This document shows positions 35,092 through 43,496 of a stretch of DNA of 46,248 bases, piece after piece. The DNA is taken from contig DVMI01000038.1 of NCBI GenBank assembly GCA_018715085.1, positions 1-46,248 on the forward strand, in the 5' to 3' direction. The number at the start of each line of letters is the position of its first letter. Positions within the stretch are counted from its first letter, which is position 1. This DNA comes from Candidatus Avidesulfovibrio excrementigallinarum. Its GTDB lineage: Bacteria > Desulfobacterota > Desulfovibrionia > Desulfovibrionales > Desulfovibrionaceae. Both the position numbers and the translations under genes were made by a program. Under the pieces are notes generated by a model. The model was not told the origin of the DNA. It saw nothing but the letters and a program-made list of their open reading frames with translations, and did no database searches.

Positions 35092-35454
35092 GAATGTTCT
35101 CCTCGCTCTGGTGATGCGCGCCGGCGGCAGCCGCGGCGCGGCAACTATGCGGATGGCAGGGTAAAGCGGGGCGGCGCATTCCCGCAGAGCGCCGCGTCCG
35201 ACTGTTCAGAATGTCGTTTGAGTTTGTGAGGAAGGCAAAACTTTTTGAAGCAAGGGAGGCCCGCCTTTCTCTAAGACGCCCTTTCCCTTCCCTTAACGCC
35301 TGCCAACAGGGGGCGGATACATCCCCTTTCAGGCGGACAATAAAAAATAAAGCGCCTGCCGGGAAGAGCGATCGGGATTCGGTGCGCGGCCCCATGCGGA
35401 AAAACGGCGTCGGGACAATACCGGTTTGCCTGCCCGGACGGGCGGCGTAGATAG
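35092..35454. other. Upstream region of the aldo/keto reductase
   Basis: No gene seen. It should hold the promoter of the reductase on the minus strand, but I could not identify a good -35/-10 pair. Confidence 0.35.
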
Positions 35455-35485
35455 AAAAACCGCTCTCCGGCCTGCGGAGAGCGGT
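35455..35485 (-). terminator. Terminator of dnaJ
   Basis: A perfect 11-bp stem (ACCGCTCTCCG, 35459-35469, with CGGAGAGCGGT, 35475-35485), 5-base loop, followed on the minus strand by a run of five T including the last stem pair. It lies about 150 bases past the dnaJ stop. Confidence 0.8.
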
Positions 35486-35636
35486 AAAAAGTTGTGTGAC
35501 ATGCCAGTTGCAAGGATGCCCGGCACGGCGCCTGGTCTGGATGGCCGCGCCGGCCTGCCGTGTGGGCAAGAGAGACGGCGCCTGGCAAAAGCCGGATTTC
35601 TGTGCGTGAGTCCGCGTTGTCTTTCTGACGGCGGAA

Positions 35637-36764
35637 TCAGTCCATCCCCATGACTTTGCCCAGTTTTTTAGCCGCCTTTTTGACCTTGGACATGGTTTTG
35701 CCTTCCCCGGCCTCGTCAAATTCACGCAGTAGCTCTTCCTGACGGGAAGTCAGGTTGGTGGGCGTGACCACGCGGACTTCCACCAGCATGTCCCCCCGGC
35801 GTTTCTGTCTGACGTATGTAAGGCCCTGGTCGGGAATGCGGAAGGTGGTGCCGCTCTGGGTACCTTTGGGAATTTTGACTTCCAGGGGGCCGTCCAGACC
35901 CTCGATGGTGATTTTGATCCCCAGGGCTGCCTGTGGGAAGGTGATGTCGCGGGAAACGATGAGATCCTGCCCGCTGCGTCTGAATTTTTTGCTCGGTTCC
36001 ACAGTCAGGAACACATAGAGATCGCCGGCGGGACCGCCATGCAGGCCGGATTCGCCTTCACCACGGAGCCTGAGCCTGGTGCCGGTATCCACACCGGCCG
36101 GGATGCTGACGGCCAGATCCTGCGACTTGCGTACAAGCCCTTTGCCTTTGCACCGGGGACAGGGATGGGAGATGATGGAGCCTTCGCCGTTGCACTTGGG
36201 ACAGGTTGTCGCAAACTGGAAGAATCCCTGGGAATGGCGGATTTGTCCGGTACCTTTGCATTGCGGGCAGGTTTCGCGTTTTGAGCCCTTGGCTGCGCCG
36301 GAACCGCCGCACTCCTCACAGGTGACCTGGCGTGGAATGTTCAGGGTGAGTTCCGCGCCTCTGGCGGCCTGCTCAAAGGAGATTTTGAGATCATAGCGCA
36401 GGTCGGCCCCGGCTTCAGGACGCGGCCCACGGCCGCCTCGGGCTGCGCCGCCCATGCCAAAACCGAAAATGTCGCCGAAGATATCGCCAAAATGGGCGAA
36501 AATGTCTTCGTTGGAGGTGAACCCGCCAAACGGGCTGCCGTTGACGCCCTCATGACCGAACTGATCATAGCGGGCGCGGCGTTCCGAATCTCTCAGGACT
36601 TCGTAAGCTTCTGCGGCTTCCTTAAAGCGTGCTTCGGCCTCCGCGTCGCCAGGGTTGTGATCCGGATGATACTTGAGGGCCATCTTGCGATAGGCCTTTT
36701 TGATCTCCTCGGCAGAAGCCGTGCGCTCGACCCCAAGGACTTCGTAGTAATCGCGTTGCTCCAT
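35637..36764 (-). CDS. dnaJ: Molecular chaperone DnaJ
   Basis: 375 residues with the full type I Hsp40 layout. J domain (4-70) with HPD at 33-35, which stimulates DnaK ATPase. Gly/Phe-rich linker (about 75-112). Zinc-finger region with four CxxCxGxG repeats ([32 protein letters not shown]) at about 149-209. Then the substrate-binding C-terminal domains. The tail is basic ([13 protein letters not shown]). Start ATG 36764 is the family start [11 protein letters not shown]; an open extension to 36869 is not part of the family. It follows rpoZ by 210 bp on the same strand; dnaK and grpE are not in the window. Confidence 0.95.
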   Translation of the reverse strand: MEQRDYYEVLGVERTASAEEIKKAYRKMALKYHPDHNPGDAEAEARFKEAAEAYEVLRDSERRARYDQFGHEGVNGSPFGGFTSNEDIFAHFGDIFGDIFGFGMGGAARGGRGPRPEAGADLRYDLKISFEQAARGAELTLNIPRQVTCEECGGSGAAKGSKRETCPQCKGTGQIRHSQGFFQFATTCPKCNGEGSIISHPCPRCKGKGLVRKSQDLAVSIPAGVDTGTRLRLRGEGESGLHGGPAGDLYVFLTVEPSKKFRRSGQDLIVSRDITFPQAALGIKITIEGLDGPLEVKIPKGTQSGTTFRIPDQGLTYVRQKRRGDMLVEVRVVTPTNLTSRQEELLREFDEAGEGKTMSKVKKAAKKLGKVMGMD

Positions 36765-36826
36765 GACGGTGTACCGTGCGCGTGTCAGCCATGCCGGCGG
36801 AGATGAGAACCCCCAGACACAAAGAG

Positions 36827-36864
36827 GCTTCCGAAAAAATGCGTTCAGGCTCTTTTTCGGAAGC
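36827..36864 (-). other. Hairpin between rpoZ and dnaJ
   Basis: A 12-bp stem (GCTTCCGAAAAA, 36827-36838, with TTTTTCGGAAGC, 36853-36864). A second, imperfect hairpin lies at about 36887-36922 (AACCGG... ...CCGGTT). With few T after the stems, read-through from rpoZ into dnaJ with partial termination is plausible. Confidence 0.5.
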
Positions 36865-36974
36865 TCCAAGACGTTGCCTGGCTGTCAACCGGCATGTCTC
36901 GCGGCGAGCGAGAAACACCGGTTCCGAAAGAACGGCTCTGACGGATGACAAAAACGCCAGAGCCCCCGGAAAAC

Positions 36975-37208
36975 TCAGTCGTCCTGATCCGGCTGCGTAG
37001 TCGCGGCTTGATTATAATGACTCATGTCTTCAGGAAGGACCTTTCCCGCAGCGATTTCGCGCAGGGCGGTCACGATTTCCTTGTTTCGCGAAGGGACGAG
37101 CGGCTCGTATCCTTCCCGGAACTGCCGTACCCGCTTGATGGCCATCTGTACGAGCAGAAAACGATTTTCCACACGTTCCTGGCAGTCTTCAACAGTGATG
37201 CGCGCCAT
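36975..37208 (-). CDS. rpoZ: DNA-directed RNA polymerase omega subunit
   Basis: 77 residues. Omega helps assemble the beta' subunit and, in proteobacteria, contributes to the ppGpp site. The family core is clear: [45 protein letters not shown] 37208 is preceded by an excellent GAGGAGG site; the in-frame ATG at 37223 lies upstream of that site and is rejected. Unlike in many bacteria it is not next to gmk or spoT; its downstream neighbour is dnaJ. Confidence 0.93.
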   Translation of the reverse strand: MARITVEDCQERVENRFLLVQMAIKRVRQFREGYEPLVPSRNKEIVTALREIAAGKVLPEDMSHYNQAATTQPDQDD

Positions 37209-37933
37209 ACGGTGCCTCCTCACAAGACGGGTGCCCTTAGAATATAAGGCTGTTCCCCAGCCTGTCTAGTGGGCAATGTGTCGTGTTACTGCAAAAAAAA
37301 TCCGGCTGTCGGGAGAGGGCAGACATTGCCTTATCCGAGGAGCTGGAATAATTGAAACTGTGCTAAAATTTGACTTATAGCTGTATCTTTATGAGGTGTC
37401 AACCCAAAGAGACCTGAAGTTTCCTGCTTTGCAGGCTGGTCCATGGCGGTGTGCCTGGAAAAGGGCCTGTCCTGCGCTGCCTGCCGGTTGTTTTGCCAGT
37501 GTCATACGCGAAAGACCAGACGTTTGCTCTTCAATTCTGCAGCGTTGCCGGACGCGCCGGCGGTATGGCAACGCCGCGTTGTTCCGGCGCAAGGCTGACG
37601 TGACAGATTGCCTTGGGCGCGTTCGTAACAAAGGCTTGTTGCAGGAAAAGACGAGGCTCGGGCGCGTGCCCTTCCATGTCTTGCTGTTGACAGAACGCGG
37701 CAAGGAAGGAAAAATGCACAACGCCCTGTCCCATGAAGGCGGGCGATTCGGCGTTGAGCCGGAGTCGCCCCGGCGGACGCCGGCACCGGCGCGGGAACGT
37801 CATCTGATTGTGCCGGGCGTATGGCATACCTTGAAAGGGACCAGTTTAAGAGGCATCTGATCCGAAAGGACCAGGACCAGGGTTAGGACTTTGCAGCCGG
37901 AGACGCCTCCGGCAATCCCGTTGGGGGAATATC
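37209..37933. other. Divergent gap between rpoZ and marC-like gene
   Basis: Includes an AT-rich segment at about 37340-37392. A plus-strand pair TTGAAA (37352-37357), 17 bases, TTATAG (37375-37380) is present but its -10 is poor. A 154-codon frame at 37396-37860 has no family resemblance or ribosome-binding site and I do not call it. Confidence 0.4.
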
Positions 37934-38536
37934 ATGGAATTTTTTGCCCAGTTTTTTTCAACCTGCATCAAACTGCTGGCCCTGATGACGCCGCCGGCGG
38001 TGCTCAGTGCGTACATTTCTGGCACCAGCGGCTATACCCGTTCGGAAAAACGCCGCACGGCGCTGCGTACCGGCCTGGCCGTATTTGTAACCGGCTTGCT
38101 GTTGTTCTTTTTTGGTGAGAATATTTTCAATCTGTTCGGGTTCACCCTTGACGCGTTCCGTATCGGCGCGGGCTGTTTGCTGTTTTTGAGCGCCACAAGC
38201 CTGATGAACGACAAGCCGCAGTCGCCTCAGCACATTGACGCCAACGCCGACATCAGCGTGGTCCCCCTGACCATTCCACTTTGTATGGGGCCTGCCTCTA
38301 TCGGCGCGGTGATGATCATGGGTGCGTCGTGCACGTCGTTTGAGGAACGGCTGGTGGGCGCGGCGGCCTTGTTTGTGGCTGCGTCGTGCATCACTCTGAT
38401 GCTGCTTATGGCGACCAAACTGGAAAGGGTGCTCCGCAAAACGGGGCTTGCCGTCTTAGCAAAGCTGACAGGCCTCATCCTCGCGGCCATTGCGGCACAG
38501 GTCATTTTTACTGGACTGAAAGCTTTTCTGCGGTAA
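37934..38536 (+). CDS. MarC-family integral membrane protein
   Basis: 200 residues with about six hydrophobic segments (LLALMTPPAVLSAYIS, AVFVTGLLLFFFGENIFNLFG, FRIGAGCLLFLSA, VVPLTIPLCMGPASIGAVMI, VGAAALFVAASCITLML, LTGLILAAIAAQVIF). The sequence pattern NPxxxLP-like at the start is altered to TPPAVLSAY, but the FRIGAGCLLF and PLTIPLCMGPASI segments match the MarC/YhgN family. Function of MarC proteins is unsettled; the old link to multiple antibiotic resistance was not upheld. ATG 37934 follows GGGGGAATATC. It appears monocistronic. Confidence 0.85.
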   Translation: MEFFAQFFSTCIKLLALMTPPAVLSAYISGTSGYTRSEKRRTALRTGLAVFVTGLLLFFFGENIFNLFGFTLDAFRIGAGCLLFLSATSLMNDKPQSPQHIDANADISVVPLTIPLCMGPASIGAVMIMGASCTSFEERLVGAAALFVAASCITLMLLMATKLERVLRKTGLAVLAKLTGLILAAIAAQVIFTGLKAFLR

Positions 38537-38662
38537 TGCCGGGGGCTGGCAGGCCGTGCGGCGCAAGGGCGCTGTCTTTGTGCCGAAAGCGCAGGCCGAA
38601 AGCGCGGCGCCTGCTTGCGCGCCCGGTTCAGCCGTGGGAAAATTCATACGGTTGCGCAAGGT

Positions 38663-38684
38663 GCGCGCAAAAAGCGCGCTTTTT
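38663..38684 (+). terminator. Terminator candidate after the marC-like gene
   Basis: GCGCGC (38663-38668), loop AAAAA, GCGCGC (38674-38679), then five T (38680-38684). It lies 127 bases past the stop codon. The stem is short but pure GC. Confidence 0.55.
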
Positions 38685-38775
38685 GTCAGAGTGGCCGTAC
38701 TGCCCCGGCTGTGGCGTCAAGACGCCCGGAGGGGAAATCCCCTGCGCGCCAGATTTTTCAAACAATGCCGGTCAG

Positions 38776-38822
38776 ACATGCGCCGTCGCAGCTGAGGGAC
38801 GGCGCATGTGTCTGCCCTTTTT
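38776..38822 (+). promoter_or_regulatory. Terminator-like hairpin in the region just before nrdJ
   Basis: A perfect 12-bp stem, ACATGCGCCGTC (38776-38787) with GACGGCGCATGT (38798-38809), 10-base loop; nine bases later comes TTTTT (38818-38822). It sits 87 bases before the nrdJ start. It may be a second terminator of the preceding gene or an attenuator in the nrdJ leader. The rest of 38537-38908 holds no gene. Confidence 0.55.
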
Positions 38823-38908
38823 CCGTCCCGCAAGGCCTGCGCCTTTGCGGCCCTGGGCGTGTTTGTTCGCGCGGGCGGAAAACGTGCGGCTTTAGGAGAG
38901 GAGTGCTT

Positions 38909-41158
38909 ATGTTGTTGATGCCGGAGTTGCCGAAACCTGTTTTGAACGCCAACGCGGAAACTGTGCTTGGCAAACGTTATTACCGTCGTGACGAGCAGGG
39001 CGAACCCGTGGAGGACGGGCAAGGGCTGTTTTGGCGCGTGGCCTCTGTTGTGGCCGGGGAAGAGAAGAAGTACGCCGCCTCTTCCTGGACGGTGGAGGCG
39101 CTTGCCCGTGCGTTCTATGATTTGATGACCTCGTGGAAGTTTTTGCCCAACTCGCCGACCCTCATGAACGCGGGGACGGAACTTGGCCAGCTGTCGGCGT
39201 GTTTTGTGCTGCCTGTGGGCGACTCCATCGAGGAAATTTTTGATGCCGTGAAGTTTGCGGCCATGATCCATAAGTCCGGGGGAGGGACGGGCTTTTCCTT
39301 CTCCCGCCTGCGCCCGCGCGCCTCGCGGGTGGGAACGACGGGCGGCGTCGCTTCAGGCCCTGTGTCGTTCATGCGCATTTTCAACACGGCTACGGAACAG
39401 ATCAAGCAGGGGGGCACACGGCGCGGGGCCAACATGGGCATTCTGCGCGTTGATCACCCTGACATTCTGGAATTTATCCGTGCAAAAGAAAAAGATGGCG
39501 AATTCAATAATTTCAATCTTTCTGTAGGGATAACAGAAGCGTTCATGGAAGCGGTGGAGCGCGATGAGGATTACGCGCTGGTTTCGCCGCACACGGGTAC
39601 CGAGCACGGCCGGCTGCGTGCGCGGGATGTGTTTGATCTGCTGGTCAGCCGGGCCTGGCTTTCGGGCGATCCGGGCATTGTGTTCCTGGATCGGATCAAC
39701 CGTGACAACCCGACGCCCGCCCAGGGCGAGATCGAAAGCACCAATCCCTGCGGCGAACAGCCTCTGCTGCCTTTTGAAGCCTGTAACCTCGGTTCGATCA
39801 ACCTGGCCCGCTTTTACGATCCCGCTGGCGTGGAACCCGGAGCCAGCGGCGGCGTCGCCTGGGACGAGCTGAAACGCGTGGTTGAGCTGGCAGTGCGTTT
39901 TTTGGACAACGTCATTGACGCCTCGCACTTCCCGCTTCCTCAAATCAGCGAACGCGTCCGCCGCAACCGCAAGATCGGCCTCGGCATTATGGGCTGGGCG
40001 GATTTGCTGTACCAGCTGCGTATTCCCTATGACAGCGACGCGGCGCTGGCTTTGGCCGAACGCGTCATGGCCTTCGTGCGCGATACGGGACGCGCGGCCT
40101 CTGCTCGTCTGGCTGAAGAGCGCGGTCCCTTCCTTGCCTGGGAAGAGTCCATATGGCCTGCCAAGGGAATGCCGCCGCTGCGCAACGCCACCATTACGAC
40201 CATTGCCCCGACGGGCACGCTGTCGATCATCGCAGGCTGCTCATCGGGCATTGAACCCCTGTTTGCGTTGAGCTTTGCGCGCAACGTTATGGATGGCGAG
40301 CGCCTTGTGGAAGTCAATCCTTATTTCGAAGAGGCTCTGCGCGAACACGATCTGTTCAACGCGGAACGCATGGCCCGGGTGGCCGAGCGCGGCTCGATCC
40401 GCGGCATGGACGATCTGCCCCCAGAACTGCGCCGCGTTTTTGTGACAGCCATGGACATTGATCCCATATGGCATCTGCGCATGCAGGCAGCGTTCCAGCG
40501 TTTTACGGACAACGCCGTCTCTAAGACCGTGAACCTGCCGCACAGCGCCACGGAAGAGGATATCCGCAGCGTATATCTGACGGCCTATCGCGAAGGCTGC
40601 AAGGGCGTCACGGTCTACCGTGACGGCTGCAAGGCTTCGCAGGTGCTGACAACCGGTTCAGCGGGCGCGTCTTCGGCCAATCCGGCAGCGACGCCCATTG
40701 CGACGCCGGTGCGCAAACGGCCCGACTTCATGACCGGCTTTACCCAGAAAGTGCAGACCGGCCTTGGAGCCATGTACCTGACCGTCAACGAGATTGACGG
40801 AAAGCCCTTTGAAGTGTTTGCCACCATCGGCAAATCCGGCCATTCGGTGACCGCCAAGGCCGAAGCCATAGGACGGCTTGTGTCGCTGGCGTTGCGTTCC
40901 GGAGTGGCCGTGCAGGATATCGTGGGACAGCTCAAGGGCATTGGCGGAGAGCATCCGCTGTTCCAGTCCGGCGGCCTGCTGCTGTCCATCCCGGATGCCA
41001 TTGCCCGCGTGCTGGAGGCCCGCTATATGCACGGGGCGTCGGCCGGATTGCACTGTTCCAGCCTTGAGGGCCAGAACTGCCCGGAATGCGGCGAACCGTT
41101 GATCTTTCAGGAAGGCTGCCACCGCTGCCCTTCGTGCGGCTACACAAAGTGCGGCTAG
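38909..41158 (+). CDS. nrdJ: Adenosylcobalamin-dependent (class II) ribonucleotide reductase
   Basis: 749 residues. It reduces ribonucleotides to deoxyribonucleotides with coenzyme B12 as radical source, independent of oxygen. Active-site landmarks: Cys98 (SACFVLP) and Cys292 (ACNLGSINL) as the redox pair, and NPCGEQPL (279-286) with Asn279, thiyl-forming Cys281 and Glu283. The vitamin B12-dependent C-terminal region includes NLPHSATEEDI, YREGCKGVTVYRDGC, and a terminal zinc-ribbon-like cysteine cluster (CPECGEP, CHRCPSCGYTKCG) that probably passes reducing equivalents to the active site. ATG 38909 follows TAGGAGAGGAG; the open frame upstream to 38615 is outside the family. Alone in its transcript, with a structured leader. 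Confidence 0.95.
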   Translation: MLLMPELPKPVLNANAETVLGKRYYRRDEQGEPVEDGQGLFWRVASVVAGEEKKYAASSWTVEALARAFYDLMTSWKFLPNSPTLMNAGTELGQLSACFVLPVGDSIEEIFDAVKFAAMIHKSGGGTGFSFSRLRPRASRVGTTGGVASGPVSFMRIFNTATEQIKQGGTRRGANMGILRVDHPDILEFIRAKEKDGEFNNFNLSVGITEAFMEAVERDEDYALVSPHTGTEHGRLRARDVFDLLVSRAWLSGDPGIVFLDRINRDNPTPAQGEIESTNPCGEQPLLPFEACNLGSINLARFYDPAGVEPGASGGVAWDELKRVVELAVRFLDNVIDASHFPLPQISERVRRNRKIGLGIMGWADLLYQLRIPYDSDAALALAERVMAFVRDTGRAASARLAEERGPFLAWEESIWPAKGMPPLRNATITTIAPTGTLSIIAGCSSGIEPLFALSFARNVMDGERLVEVNPYFEEALREHDLFNAERMARVAERGSIRGMDDLPPELRRVFVTAMDIDPIWHLRMQAAFQRFTDNAVSKTVNLPHSATEEDIRSVYLTAYREGCKGVTVYRDGCKASQVLTTGSAGASSANPAATPIATPVRKRPDFMTGFTQKVQTGLGAMYLTVNEIDGKPFEVFATIGKSGHSVTAKAEAIGRLVSLALRSGVAVQDIVGQLKGIGGEHPLFQSGGLLLSIPDAIARVLEARYMHGASAGLHCSSLEGQNCPECGEPLIFQEGCHRCPSCGYTKCG

Positions 41159-41724
41159 AGATTGCTGTTATTGCAGCCAGCCAGAAAAAAGACGTCTTTT
41201 AGAATAAACGCGCCACGGGCCCGCTCCAGCGAACGCAAGAGCGGGCTCTGTCATTAACGAGCAATGGGTTGGGGACAGTGTTTCTTTTGGGGGGAACTGG
41301 CAGTGCTGAAGGGATAGTTTTCCCCCCACGTGCAGCTGAGCGTTTGAAGAAGGATGCCGTCAGGTCGTAACCTTTGAGGCTGAAGTCTCAGCTGGCGAGA
41401 GCCTTCTGCACAGCAAGGTTCCCCAAAAGACAAACAGGATACGCCAACAAGATGACCTGGTAAGGTCAGTCGGAGTCTGTGCGGACAGGATTGCCCCGTC
41501 AAAAGCCATGCAGCAGCTGACACAAGAGCGGTTGTGCTCTTTCGTACTGCTGAGAGACCAGAAACAGCAGCGAGGGGCTTTGTTGCATAAGGAATCCGCT
41601 GTGCCCAGAGGATTCCTTATATGTGCAGCAGCATGACAGGGTGTTGGAAAACAGGCACCCCCCCTGTAAGCGCAGATCTCCCTGATCGCACGGGCATGGG
41701 CGGAGAGTTCCGCCTTTGTGCCTT
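41159..41724. other. Convergent gap with hairpins and an IS-end-like sequence
   Basis: Contains a perfect palindrome AAAAGACGTCTTTT (41187-41200), a GC hairpin (41217-41248, CCCGCTC/GAGCGGG core) that may end the nrdJ transcript without a T run, GGCTTTGTTGCATAA (41578-41592 region), and an 11-bp hairpin ATAAGGAATCC/GGATTCCTTAT (41587-41597 with 41610-41620). Frames on the minus strand look non-coding. Confidence 0.5.
41217..41248 (+). terminator. Terminator-like hairpin after nrdJ
   Basis: Stem GCCCGCTC (41219-41226) with GAGCGGGC (41239-41246), extendable by two pairs, 12-base loop, about 60 bases after the nrdJ stop. No T run follows on either strand, so efficiency is doubtful. Confidence 0.4.
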
Positions 41725-42474
41725 TCAGCATGGAACATGCTGGAAAGACGGCATGTGCAGATCCAGCATGTTCTGCACTGTCCGCAAATGTTCCTGCATA
41801 GCCATTTCAGCGGCGTCAGCATCATGCTTACACAGTGCGCTATAGATTTCCTGGTGCCCCTTGAAAGCAATTTCAGCCTGCTGGGGAGCGTTGTTTTCTT
41901 TTCGCAGGTGGCTGTCAAGAACCCATGCGCTGACAGACTGACAAAACGTGCCAACCAGAGGGTTGTTGAGGCATGCGCCGAGATACTGATGGAATTGCAG
42001 ATCGTGCTTGGTAAAGTCGGCCATTCCGTTCAGGTGCGCTTTTTGTTTTTCAAGTGCGTTGGCAAGCCACTGAAGCTGTTCTTCCGTAATGGTTTTGCAT
42101 AATTCACGGACGATCATCGATTCAAAAAAAAGTCGGAAATCCAGCAACTCATGCTTGCCTTGATCGGAGAGCATATAAATCTGAAGCGTTTCTCCCAATT
42201 CTCCGAGCAGTGGCTTGACGGTGGGTCTGCGTACCCGAGTCCGCATTCCCGGGCGGATGTCTACAAGTCCCATACGTTCAAGGGCAGACAGGGATTCACG
42301 GATGGCCGGGCGGCCCACGCCGAACGTTTCCATAAGGTCGCGTTCGGAGGGAAGTTCCTCTCCTTCTTTGTAAGTGCCATTTTGGATATCTTGGAGCAGA
42401 TATTCGACAATTGTCGTGTGCAGGCGCGAGCGGGTGACACTTCGTTTGGCACCACCAGTGCAGACATCATCCAT
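41725..42474 (-). CDS. GntR-family regulator, FadR subfamily (FCD domain)
   Basis: 249 residues. The N-terminal winged helix is classic GntR: LPSERDLMETFGVGRPAIRESLSALERMGLV (about 41-71). The C-terminal all-helical FCD ligand domain follows (DFRLFFESMIV, then DLQFHQYLGACLNNP and later His residues in KGHQEIYSALCKHD and MQEHLRTV, likely metal ligands). FadR-type regulators usually sense organic or sugar acids and sit beside the transport and catabolic genes they control, so the TRAP transporter starting 1 kb away is the natural target. ATG 42474 is chosen because the FadR-like N terminus and a GAG-type site fit; an open extension to 42555 is not conserved-looking. Confidence 0.88.
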   Translation of the reverse strand: MDDVCTGGAKRSVTRSRLHTTIVEYLLQDIQNGTYKEGEELPSERDLMETFGVGRPAIRESLSALERMGLVDIRPGMRTRVRRPTVKPLLGELGETLQIYMLSDQGKHELLDFRLFFESMIVRELCKTITEEQLQWLANALEKQKAHLNGMADFTKHDLQFHQYLGACLNNPLVGTFCQSVSAWVLDSHLRKENNAPQQAEIAFKGHQEIYSALCKHDADAAEMAMQEHLRTVQNMLDLHMPSFQHVPC

Positions 42475-43496
42475 AGAGTTTCTCAGTCTTGTGCGTACGT
42501 TCCGGTTGATAGTCGCCAGGCATAAAATCACGGCGAGAGGACATCTTCTCGCCACAGTGACGCTATCCGTGGACGGCTCATAGATGCATGTAACAATTGC
42601 TCATGTAACACGCAGGGATAGTTCTTTCAATCGTGAAATTGCAGGCTATTAGATTCCTCAGTCAACGGGTTCTGCCATGGCAGGCACCGGCTTGATGCCG
42701 GCCGCGGGTTCCTTCGGCTTGGTGCAGGCGGTATGCCAGAGTCTTAGGGGGCCGTATCCATATGGATATTGGGAGTCAGAGCAGGGGTTGTTGCCGCAGC
42801 GTAATGCAGAATGAGCAAAGCGCCAGCCAGCATCCTTGTTTTTATTTCGGGCGGGGAGCTTTGGCCTGCAGGGCGGACGGTATGGATGTATCGTCGTTGT
42901 TGGAGATTGTGATCCGGCAGATTGCCGTCATACACCGTCTCTTAGTGGTGTTTACTGCGGCAGGTGGCTCTGTCGGACTGGCAGCAGGAGCCTGTGGCAT
43001 GGGACGTGTGACGCCGAACGCTTTTCTGCGACCGGCACGTCTGGTCTGTGGGGTCGCTTTAGAGGGGACAATTTTTGTGCTGACAACGGAAGTGGTGTCC
43101 GACTTGTCCTGGCGGTGCGTTGTCGTGAGCGGTCTGTCAGCAGCCTGCGCGCATCGATCGGCCTTTTGTCATCCAACGCCGGATTGAGAATGCAGGAGTG
43201 GTGTTTTTTTACAGAACCGTTTAAGTGCGCAAGAAGAATATAGTTTTTTCGTTTTAACAGGCAATCAGAGAAAGTTTTGATACTGTTCTGCGGGGATACA
43301 GGGTTGTTGTGTGATGTTCGTCACCGATTCTGGCCTGAAAGCCGCCAGAAGACTGCCGGTGACGGTGCCACATGTTAGGGCAATGGCTCAGCAGTCGTGA
43401 GCATCACTGTGGTGTTGCCATAGCGGTCATATTTGACGGCAGGCGGCTGTCCTGACCGGCAAAGACGATTCTGACCGCAACGGCACCGGGCTTGCC
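42475..43496. other. 1-kb gap between regulator and TRAP genes
   Basis: Near the regulator start lie two direct repeats CATGTAACA (42587-42595 and 42602-42610). The remainder has only doubtful frames, the best at 42762-43187 (plus). Directly after the dctM stop the minus-strand frame stays open for 30 more codons. The region may be a decayed gene, but nothing is recognisable. Confidence 0.4.
42587..42610. promoter_or_regulatory. Candidate GntR operator: direct repeats upstream of the regulator gene
   Basis: Nine-base word CATGTAACA occurs twice with a 15-base period, 113-136 bases upstream of the regulator start codon. Read on the minus strand it is TGTTACATG, containing TGTTACA, loosely like the TnGTnnnACnA half-palindromes bound by FadR-type GntR proteins. 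Confidence 0.4.

Noticed and set aside
38690-38770. Cobalamin riboswitch before nrdJ
   Set aside because: CTGCCCCGGCTGT looks a little like the conserved CTGCCCCCGCAACTGT core, but the GCCACTG and B12-box elements are missing.
42762-43187. 141-codon plus-strand frame with a GGGGG motif upstream
   Set aside because: A possible ribosome-binding site is present, but codon choice is unlike the neighbouring genes and no domain is visible.
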